This document shows positions 13,142-23,400 of a stretch of 64,000 nucleotides of DNA, in pieces. The first letter of the stretch is position 1; every line of letters begins with the position of its first letter. Made by a program: the position numbers and the translations under genes. The stretch is from Mytilus galloprovincialis. Lineage: Eukaryota; Mollusca; Bivalvia; Mytilida; Mytilidae. The stretch covers positions 76,606,724 through 76,670,723 of the forward strand of contig NC_134846.1 of the NCBI RefSeq assembly GCF_965363235.1. Reading direction: 5' to 3'. The notes under the pieces are model-generated. The model was not told the origin of the DNA. It did not search any database and saw only the letters and a list, made by a program, of their open reading frames with translations.

Positions 13142-13479
13142 CATAAAATCATGTTGAAGTAAAAAATCGGGTTGTTAAAATTTAAACGTCACAATGTTAC
13201 AATGGTAAGTAACGTTATTAATAGCAACGTACTGAAAGTGAAAGTTCATTGGAAAGAATAATACGATGCAAGAGGACAAACACATGTTGGCAGAATAATT
13301 TTAACAAACATTTTCACAACAAAAACATTTTATTTTTTAATTTCTTTTTATAGTTTATTTACATACTTCCAATGAACTTTCACTTTCAGTACGTTGCTAT
13401 TAATAACGTTACTTACCATTGTAACATTGTGACGTTTAAATTTTAACAACCCGATTTTTTACTTCAACATGATTTTATG

Positions 13480-13533
13480 TATTGATTTTATCCTGATGAC
13501 GGTGCCCTAGGCACCGAAACATGTCGATCAATA
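13480..13533 (+). ncRNA. Hammerhead-like ribozyme motif, copy 4
   Basis: The core reads CTGATGA, then a hairpin CGGTGCC-CTA-GGCACCG, then AAAC-AT-GTC. Stem I can form from AUC/GAU next to the core plus UAUUG/CAAUA beyond a 5-nt bulge. Stem III is only AC/GU with a 2-nt loop, as in the type I hammerheads of Penelope-like elements and retrozymes. Predicted cleavage follows GTC, between 13525 and 13526. One deviation: the GAAA core requires opening the outer C-G pair of stem II, which leaves an extra C after CTGATGA. Activity is therefore plausible but unproven. Confidence 0.65.
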
Positions 13534-14544
13534 AATTTTCTGCAGCAGTCCCTAAAGTGTTGTTGTTATAAGACTCTCTACATTTTATGTTTTTATCATA
13601 ACGACCCTGCATACCCTCGGGTATCCACTTTATGGACTCTACCTTACTACAGACTCACCAGGCGTTGGTTCACTTTCGTTTGTAATTGATTTTATTTTTT
13701 TATCGTGAACCCCTGCATTCCTTTTAAGGAACCGCCGTTGCAACCAGCGCTAATCATACTAGCCATTCGCACAGAGTAAACAAAGTTATATTTTATTGAT
13801 GCACCCACAGGAACCTTCCGAGAATGCTGCCATCAACCACAAGAAAAGAAATCGATAATTACGGACCATCTTAACCCAAAACGAGCCTTAAGGAGGAAAA
13901 GAACAGTGATAGGAAATTATTTCTCTCTAACAGAATTCATTTGAAATTAAATGCACCCGATTTCGTATTCTTCAAATTCAATCTGATGCTCCCGAAAATA
14001 TGTTAATCAAACATACAACCCTCGAGATACAACAACTTTTACAGATTACTGGCCATACCCGATAGTTTGATGAACGAACACATAGTTAAAATTCAACTTA
14101 GAATAGTGATATTTATACTTTGTCCTTTACTTTCGGCGACCAAAACATTTTACAGCATTCCTGACGCGATTGGAAGCAGTACCTCTGGCCAAGGGAAGCC
14201 AGTCGAAATGGTAGGGAATTGCTGATAAAATGTCGTCTATTTTGGGGAAGAAAGTTAACAGAACATTCAGACCACACAACCTATACAGTATATACACAGC
14301 CTGACAACTTATTGTATTATTCTTTCCACGATGCAAGAGGACAAACACATGTTGGCAGAATAATTTTAACAAACATTTTCACAACAAAAACATTTTATTT
14401 TTTAATTTCTTTTTATAGTTTATTTACATACTTCCAATGAACTTTCACTTTCAGTACGTTGCTATTAATAACGTTACTTACCATTGTAACATTGTGACGT
14501 TTAAATTTTAACAACCCGATTTTTTACTTCAACATGATTTTATG

Positions 14545-14598
14545 TATTGATTTTATCCTGATGACGGTGCCCTAGGCACCGAAACATGTCGATCAATA
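14545..14598 (+). ncRNA. Hammerhead-like ribozyme motif, copy 5
   Basis: Identical copy, exactly 1065 bp after copy 4. Cleavage at successive copies would release a 1065-nt monomer. Confidence 0.6.
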
Positions 14599-15609
14599 AA
14601 TTTTCTGCAGCAGTCCCTAAAGTGTTGTTGTTATAAGACTCTCTACATTTTATGTTTTTATCATAACGACCCTGCATACCCTCGGGTATCCACTTTATGG
14701 ACTCTACCTTACTACAGACTCACCAGGCGTTGGTTCACTTTCGTTTGTAATTGATTTTATTTTTTTATCGTGAACCCCTGCATTCCTTTTAAGGAACCGC
14801 CGTTGCAACCAGCGCTAATCATACTAGCCATTCGCACAGAGTAAACAAAGTTATATTTTATTGATGCACCCACAGGAACCTTCCGAGAATGCTGCCATCA
14901 ACCACAAGAAAAGAAATCGATAATTACGGACCATCTTAACCCAAAACGAGCCTTAAGGAGGAAAAGAACAGTGATAGGAAATTATTTCTCTCTAACAGAA
15001 TTCATTTGAAATTAAATGCACCCGATTTCGTATTCTTCAAATTCAATCTGATGCTCCCGAAAATATGTTAATCAAACATACAACCCTCGAGATACAACAA
15101 CTTTTACAGATTACTGGCCATACCCGATAGTTTGATGAACGAACACATAGTTAAAATTCAACTTAGAATAGTGATATTTATACTTTGTCCTTTACTTTCG
15201 GCGACCAAAACATTTTACAGCATTCCTGACGCGATTGGAAGCAGTACCTCTGGCCAAGGGAAGCCAGTCGAAATGGTAGGGAATTGCTGATAAAATGTCG
15301 TCTATTTTGGGGAAGAAAGTTAACAGAACATTCAGACCACACAACCTATACAGTATATACACAGCCTGACAACTTATTGTATTATTCTTTCCACGATGCA
15401 AGAGGACAAACACATGTTGGCAGAATAATTTTAACAAACATTTTCACAACAAAAACATTTTATTTTTTAATTTCTTTTTATAGTTTATTTACATACTTCC
15501 AATGAACTTTCACTTTCAGTACGTTGCTATTAATAACGTTACTTACCATTGTAACATTGTGACGTTTAAATTTTAACAACCCGATTTTTTACTTCAACAT
15601 GATTTTATG

Positions 15610-15663
15610 TATTGATTTTATCCTGATGACGGTGCCCTAGGCACCGAAACATGTCGATCAATA
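15610..15663 (+). ncRNA. Hammerhead-like ribozyme motif, copy 6
   Basis: Identical copy, 1065 bp after copy 5, in the outermost full right unit. Confidence 0.6.
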
Positions 15664-15820
15664 AATTTTCTGCAGCAGTCCCTAAAGTGTTGTTGTTATA
15701 AGACTCTCTACATTTTATGTTTTTATCATAACGACCCTGCATACCCTCGGGTATCCACTTTATGGACTCTACCTTACTACAGACTCACCAGGCGTTGGTT
15801 CACTTTCGTTTGTAATTGAT

Positions 15821-15835
15821 TTTAAACACTATTGT
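15821..15835. repeat. Right target-site duplication of the palindromic insertion
   Basis: Exact match to 10897-10911. The element's own sequence would have continued differently after ATTGATTTTA, as seen at 13681-13700. Confidence 0.7.
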
Positions 15836-16254
15836 TAATGCCTTTTGATGAATTATTATAACAAAAAGACAGAGTCTTACATTACCATGATTACATTTGA
15901 CAGAAAATGTGTTTCCACAATTACAAACTTAAAAGCACAAAAACAATTCAGTTACTTTCTTTAAGTCTTATTTTTTTTTGGGGGGGGGGGTCTAATTCTC
16001 AGTGAACTCACTGACTTCATGGTCTTAAATTATTAATGTATAATAAAATGCATGTAATTATTTTTTTTATTTTTTCCATTAGTAATGTCAATATATTGCA
16101 TTATTATATCATGTACACACACAAATATTTAACTTTAAATATGATATACCTTTACTACTGTAATTATTTATCATTAGTTATTTTCATCACAAGGCCAACC
16201 AAAGGTTAAATATCAAATATTCAATATATATATATCTATAGTGATCTATACAGG
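15836..16254. other. AT-rich spacer, nothing recognised
   Basis: Contains a T8G10 run near 15970 and TA-rich tracts. No exon or RNA gene is visible. Confidence 0.5.
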
Positions 16255-16480
16255 TAGTGACATTGGGGAAATTTACTTGCTTATTCTTTAGTTTTCTATC
16301 TTACTTGTGTACTATTATTTGCCAGTTTGTTTTTTCATTTATTGGCCATGGTGTCGTCAGTTTATTTTCAATCTATGAGTTTGACTGTCCCTCTGGTACC
16401 TTTCGTCCCTCTTTTTCTGTTAAACAAGGGCGGGATAAATTTTTCACTGAAGCTTCTTTAGAGCAAAAAAGGGAAACCTA
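16255..16480 (+). repeat. Dispersed repeat family A, copy 1
   Basis: Shares GTCGTCAGTTTATTTTC, GAGTTTGACTGTCCCTCTGG and TACCTTTCGTCCCTCTTTTT-like blocks with 38050-38300 (inverted), 55398-55640 and 58945-59175. The open frame across it is a by-product of the repeat. Confidence 0.7.
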
Positions 16481-17236
16481 GGGCAGTCTATTAACTCACT
16501 ATACAGCCAACATCATCTTATAATCAAACCAAAGAACATGATCACTTAAAGAGAGAATACATATGTCTCATTTTATAACTGATAATGATATACATGTATG
16601 TAAAAGTAATATTATATTTTTTGTAAAGAAATCTTGTAAAAATTTCTAGATTTAAATCTGAACTCAAAGACTTTCTGTTAAGGAATTCTTAATATGCATA
16701 AATGTACCAGTTTAATGTACATAATTTGTTCTATATAATGCCATAAGTTAATAAGTACAAAATCTAGGACTTTTGAATATTCCGGATTCCATCCGTAAAC
16801 GACTTTTTACATTACACTGGGGGCACCTGTCCATAACAACTGCGTTTTTATTCAATGGACACGACTCTAAATAAAATTCATAGTAATTGATTAACAACCT
16901 GCTTGGAAGTATACAAATAGAAAGGCACTAGACATCAACACAAGCACAGTGGCCATAAACTCCATCACGGATCTCGATCAATGGTTTGTTTACAAAATAA
17001 GACTTGGGATCTTCCAAAAGAAGGGGTGAAATATAACGATAGAGACGTCTAAAGTGCTTTTGATCCCTGAAAATCTAATGATTTCTATCTAAAATAATTT
17101 TTAATAATTACAGAAATTAGATAGAATGGTTTTAGATCGACTCAGACTTCACTGATGGTCAATTCCATAACCTGCGTAAACAATTATCACCTACAAATGG
17201 AACATTCCTAAAACAACCATTTTTAGGCTACGTTGA

Positions 17237-17304
17237 CCAATCAAACCAGTTGAATTTATCAAGTGACTAAGACTGGGTATAAAACGATCTGATTCTATAT
17301 AAAC
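17237..17304 (+). promoter_or_regulatory. MAT2A core promoter: CCAAT and TATA elements
   Basis: CCAAT lies at 17237-17241, and a canonical GGGTATAAAA (TATA at 17278-17284) follows about 40 bp later. A second TATATAAA-like element occurs at 17295-17304. Initiation about 30 bp beyond the first TATA would give a 5' leader of some 35 nt before the ATG at 17347, if there is no upstream non-coding exon. Confidence 0.6.
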
Positions 17305-17346
17305 TGCCTCTTTTCCAACAAACCTAAAACAACACAGGACATCAAA

Positions 17347-17485
17347 ATGTCTTCGCAACCGACAGTGAATGGACTGAATGGCAGTCACTATAAAGAAATC
17401 AATCAACATTATGCAGAGGAATGCAGCCAGGATGACATCGGAACATTTTTATTTACATCAGAATCTGTAGGCGAAGGCCATCCAG
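17347..17485 (+). CDS. MAT2A: MAT2A coding exon 1
   Basis: Encodes residues 1-46 plus one base. It ends ..GEGHP-G and is followed by donor GTAGAAAT. The first ~30 residues are the poorly conserved N-terminal tail; [14 protein letters not shown] starts the conserved domain. Confidence 0.95.
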
Positions 17486-20400
17486 GTAGAAATTTTGACC
17501 AGTCCAAACACGTGCATGCAATATCACCGATTACATCAGTTTTAAGCACTAATTAATTGCTAGTTAGGATAATTTTTACTGTGCATTTACCTACAGTTGC
17601 ATTCCATCGATTTGGATATCATGTTTTATTTGGAAATCAAAGCTAGACTTGCACAGTAGCACCAGAGAATCAAATTGTACTAACTTTGACAGTATAGTAT
17701 ATATAGATATTAATTGAGGTCACACTAAGAACATAAACATTTATATATAAATATATTGATTTATAAATCTAAGTTTCATTTCATTTATCAAAACATTATT
17801 ACATGTATTTAGAAGTAAAATGTGTCATAATAATAATAGAATACATGTAGGGAAAAGATTGGATCACAAACTTCAATTTATTTTGCTGTAATTCAGTGTA
17901 TTATAATAGTTGACAAGTTACCATGGCAACTAGAAATGGTGTATTGCAGTTGTACTACATTTGTAGCTTTGGCTCATTTCATTTCCATGGATAATTTTGA
18001 TTCATTAAGTTTGAGCAGTGGATATGTATATATGTTTAAGCATTGCCACCTACATTCATAACTTTTTCAAACTTGCAACCAGGGTGCTAGATAGTGAATA
18101 AAGAAAATCACTCAGTTGTTGTACACTGTACATGTAGCATGCACTTTTGTTAATAATTCAATATGTTTATTTTTGCATGCACTCACTACTAAGTTAATCC
18201 TCATGTAGGTTTATCATTTGTCTCTCCGGCAAATTTTGAGAAAAAATTGTTGAAGTGTAAGAATAAACTTACAAATTCAGGAAAGAAACGAAGAAGATAC
18301 AGGTGTTCAAATATTAAAAATATGATGAATAGAAAAAAGTTATACTTGCAATGAAATTGGGGTTGAATATATATTTCTTGAACACTCATAGAAAACTACA
18401 AATAGTCCAATTTTACACTCAATTGTACATTTCAAACAGTTTTTAACGGAATACTTTTCTTGCAGATAAAATATGTGACCAAGTAAGTGATGCTGTCCTG
18501 GATGCACATCTCAAACAAGATCCAAATGCAATGGTAGCATGTGAAACACTCTCAAAGACTGGTATGATATTGGTGGCAGGTGAAATCACATCAAAAGCAA
18601 ACGTTGACTATCAGAAAGTTATTCGTGACACAATCAAACAAATAGGATATGATGATTCAGCTAAAGGTATGTTTATGATCAGTAGTTTAATAACATGAAC
18701 ATGCAGGAGTGAGTTGTAACTGTAAACTATGTCTTAGGGGCACACATTATTCTCTGCTGGCCAATTTTTAGGCCCCATTTATGGGCATTATGTTTTCTGG
18801 TCTCATTTGTCTGTTTGTCCGTTCGTTTCAGGTTAAAGTTTTTGGTCGAGGTAGTTTTTGATGAAGTTGAAGTCCGATCAACTTGAAATTTAGTAAAAAA
18901 ATGTTCCCTATGATATGATCTTTCTAATTTTAATGCCAAATTAGAGATTTTATTCCATTTTCATGGTCATCTGAACAGAGAAAATTATAGTGTGAATGGG
19001 GCATCCATGTACTTTGGACACATTCTTGTTGGGGTATCTTCTTGTTAAAGAAAAAATTTATGCTCCTTTGTAGTACTCTTCAATCAGACTCTGTGGACAT
19101 TTGATTGCACAAGAGATGAATATAACATCAAACATTCATATATAAAAACAAAATTCCATAGGATAGGATGTTTTGTTAATTATTTTCACTGGTTTTAACA
19201 TTCAGAAGTGTCATGTTTTAATAATAGTTTCTGGAGAATAATCATGATGGGATATAAATCAGTATTGGGAATCCAGGTGAATTAGAAGTAATCAGTAAGG
19301 AAAACATAAGAACGACCTACATTTGAAAAGGTTCAGAAGAATACAAATGATCTGCTTATATTTCTACAAAAGAGAAAATAGGTATTTTAAACCTTGAACG
19401 TTGGATTCTATTGAAGTTATTCTTCTAATTTTCATTATTTTACAATAATTACCCACATGCTTACAGAAACCAGGTCTTCAATGATTAATTTTTGTTTTGT
19501 TTATTTGTATACTGATCAATATGAATGGAACTTATGTATGTATAAATGAAATTAAACATTTTTTTTTTATTTTGCAGGATTTGACTATAAAACTTGCAAT
19601 GTTTTAATTGCTTTAGAACAACAAAGTCCTGATATTGCTCAGGGCGTACACGTAGACAGAAATGAGGATGATATCGGCGCAGGAGATCAGGTTAGCAAAA
19701 AGAACCTATCTTTTAATATAACCACGTCTAATGAAAGCTCATGATAAATATATGTTTGAATAAAGATGCCTCTGTGTGTGTTTTATTATTATTGGGTGAA
19801 GTGGAAACACAATGATCAATGTAAAATATAGAATTCCAAGGTTAATTTGATAAGAGAAAGTCAATAAAACTGACAAAACCACATGCTGGAACAACTGGTA
19901 AAACAGTACACAAATTTTCTGTCCTCGGAAATAGTGAAACAAGGAGACGTATACATGTTAAGTTTATCAATGATGTTTGTGATAAATAGTTCCTGTCTAC
20001 ATCCTCAGTTGGTTTTACTGATAATATTCATCATCAAAATATGTTAAAAACCTTTTTATTAGAAACAGCCATCCTCATATGCATATACATGTACTAGGAC
20101 ATTTATAAGTAAACAAAAATAAGACCTCTGTTTACCTTTTTTTCAAGTTTTACTTTTAATGATTATATTTTTGTAGGGATTGATGTTTGGTTATGCTACA
20201 AATGAAACAGAAGAATGCATGCCTTTAACAGTTGTCTTGTCACATCAGCTCAATGCTAAAATTGCACAACTACGCAGAAGTGGAGAATTGGCATGGGCAA
20301 GACCAGATTCTAAAACACAGGTAAAACAATTGTTTATGTAAGAATTTGTTTTTCTGTTGTCACTTTCTTGTTTATCACATTTTGAATTAAAATCAATGAA

Positions 20401-23400
20401 ATACAGAGCAAGATTGACAAAGTTCTTTAGATTGCTCAAGAAAAGCTTTAAAATGGAGAATGGATATATTAATGACAGGTTGAATTGTTTTTGACAGTCT
20501 TCCTGTAGATTACCTGGTAGTAACTGCAAGAAACTTCTGTTAGAATTATTGTTGCTATTGATTTATTGTAAAAATAATTAAGTATAGAATAATTCATACA
20601 TTAGAGTACCAATATGAATAATCAAGAAAACTCATTTGGGAAATTATAAGTATGCTTGTTTAATACTTAAAAAAAAAATGTCTTTTTCCTTGGTTTACTT
20701 GTCAATTGTCTCTGTGCCTTCTTTTTTGTAATGACATTGTACCATTGGAATCGCACACAGAAATTCATTTACAATTGTAAAAAGGCAAGTCTGTGAGCTG
20801 GTGTTATACACTTCTAATAATGCAGTTTACAGCACTTTATCAAAGAATGATTTTATTTTATATCAAACATTCAAAGTTATAATGTGGATTGACCAAATGC
20901 ATTGCCCTTTATTTCCTAAACTAACCTTTATAAGCTTTGATGCCTATCTTGCCCGATTTTATATATACCCTGGTTTAGACAATGTTGTTGCAAAAAATTG
21001 AAAATTATTTATTTTTTGAAGGTTACCATTGAGTATCAGTATGTGAAAGGTGCATGTATTCCACTGAGAGTTCACACTGTTGTCATTTCCTTACAACATG
21101 ACGAAACAGTAACATTGGAAAGACTTAGGACAGAATTAATGGAAAAAGTTGTCAAAACAGTTATACCAGAAAAATATATTGACAGTAAAACTGTATATCA
21201 TATTCAGCCATCAGGAAAATTTATCATTGGAGGTCCACAGGTAAGTTGGAAAAAGCTTAAACAAGATATTTTAAAAAACATTAATATTCCAAATATAGCT
21301 CAGATATATATGTAGGACTCTTAAAGTGCGATGCCTCGATAAGCTAAAGTCCGATGGTCCGCGAAAGTATAGACGTAAGAAACGTAGCTGGATTATGACG
21401 TTAATTAACATTCTTTATACAAACAAAAAATTGAACTCTCCGGAAGATGAATTACAAATATTGATTAACAACTTTTGAATAAGTAAACCAGTATTTAATA
21501 ACTTAATTAATCAAAACCTAACCGTGATATGTCTGTGATATGTCGTCTGAAGCGAATGTGTTTGTTTTATGCTGGAAAAAGGACTTTTGTATCCTGTAGG
21601 TGACCATTTTACTATTTTGGTACACAATAGTATTTGCTTAATTAAATATCCTGTATCTTGAATTTATTGAAAGCTAACTAATACATTAAAATCATTGTTT
21701 TTGTTGCAGTTTACTCTGCCGTCCCTGTTAAAAAAATTGACCCTTTTATTGAAAAGTAACGTTGATCAGAAAAGTACATTTTGTATAAGGCCAACCTTAA
21801 AAATATGTTTGTTTGCAGTTTTCCGACTGTACCTTCAGACTGAAGGGTCGGTAGGTAGGGAAAATATTTTATTTTATCAGCCAAAAAGTTTAAACAAGCA
21901 GTTACACAAACCAAGTTTCTTGTTAAGAAAAAAAAACTGTTTTAAAACAACAAACACTGAAAACCAACATGAAATGAACAGGCATTTTCAAATAACATAA
22001 CCCTTTTTAACATAAACTGTAACATAGTGTCATTATCCAATTTATGACATAAAATATGGTATTATTAAATAATGAAATGCTAATAAACAAGGAATGACTA
22101 GAACTATTTTAAAGAAATATATTCACTGACATGTACTTTAATGAGGAGAGTATTTTCATCAGATTAATGTAGATATTACAGATTTATAAGACAATGTATT
22201 AATAAAAAATGTATTTTTAATATAAAGAAAAATCAGTCATTGAATCTTCCTCAATTGAAAAGAAACGCAACTTAAAAAAGACTTTTTATATTTCTAACAC
22301 TATTTAATTATATGTAATATGGTTATATTTTGAAAGATATGTTGATGCCAGACTTAAATGAAAACAAAAGAAAACTTAATAATTTTGGGGTGAAATCCAT
22401 AGCACCTCATTAAAGTAAATGGTCTGTACTGAAATGTTTTGACTGCATAAAAAAAATTGACAGCATAGCTTCTAAGAACATGTTTTAATTCAATTCACAT
22501 AGGCCACAAAGTTTGAGTATATTAAATATTGTAAGAAAGAAAATAATTGCAATGAGTAGGGCAGCCCCCTTATCCTAAAGGAGCATACTTAAAGGTCAGT
22601 CAGTAAACTGCAAACAAACCATATTTTAATTTAAGCCTTTAAAACTTAAATTATAAATTTTGGGACTAAAATGTCAGTTTGTTCATTGTAGAAAATTATA
22701 ACATGTATTTTTACTTGCTACGAAAAAGGGTTAAGCTTGGGCGAACACTGCCGTTTCTCGCACTTAAATTAAAGTTTACAATATTACATTATTTACCTTT
22801 ATTACGTGGTAAAACCTCTAGATACAATTAAGCATACCGGTAAATCATAAAGCCTATCACATCATATGTTATACCTTAGCATACTAGATCATACTAGCTT
22901 TTGCAAAGACTTGTTTTTAACATCTATGTACTTTAATGTTTTAGCCCTTAAACATTACCCTATTGTTCCATTAGCTTGCTATACCATCGTAATTTAGCAA
23001 ACAAATAACCATAGCAAGTTAGTGTGAGAGACCGTTGTACTTTAGCATATCCATCACGCTTTAGAGTCCTACATATTTACACAATAAACAACCTATATAT
23101 AAAAAGGATTGCACACATTTTTCATGGAATTTATTTGAATTTTAATTTTGGAGAGCTGTTCAAATGTAAATTATTTCAGTAAGCAGAAAATTGCAAATCA
23201 TGAATATAATTTGTGATTACACTTTTAAGTAATAATGAATTATACATAATACATTAGCCCAAGTATAGCAGTGAATGACAATTGAAACTCGCTGCCTCAA
23301 CAAGGAGCCTTAATACCAGAAATGTACTTACTAATACTCCAAAAGTTGATGTTAAATAATAGTTTTTATTTTTTAGGGTGATGCTGGTTTAACTGGAAGA

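Larger units (their letters stand above)
10911..15824. mobile_element. Palindromic insertion of tandem 1065-bp hammerhead-bearing units
   Basis: A 1065-bp unit is repeated head-to-tail: full copies at 10911-11975 and 11976-13040 plus a partial one from 13041. Past a centre near 13310 the same units run in the opposite orientation: a partial copy to 13580, full copies at 13581-14645 and 14646-15710, and a partial one to about 15824. Arms 10911-13254 and 13367-15710 are reverse complements of 2344 bp around a 112-bp loop; no mismatch was seen where I compared them. TTTAAACACTATTGT flanks both ends (10897-10911 and 15821-15835), implying one insertion event. Each unit carries one hammerhead-like motif and no long frame (largest 81 and 73 codons, overlapping, unrecognised). 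Tandem monomers with a self-cleaving motif recall retrozymes and Penelope-like retroelement ends; this is an inference. Confidence 0.8.

Noticed and set aside
10911..15824. Palindrome considered as an assembly artefact
   Set aside because: Not fully excluded, but the flanking duplication, the unequal arm ends and the 112-bp asymmetric centre are hard to obtain from a simple misjoin. Listed as a check rather than a conclusion.
16895..16975. Possible minus-strand first exon (hydrophobic peptide starting MEFMATVLVLM)
   Set aside because: It resembles a signal-anchor start divergent from MAT2A, but the donor is weak (GTTGTT) and no further exon is visible downstream on that strand.
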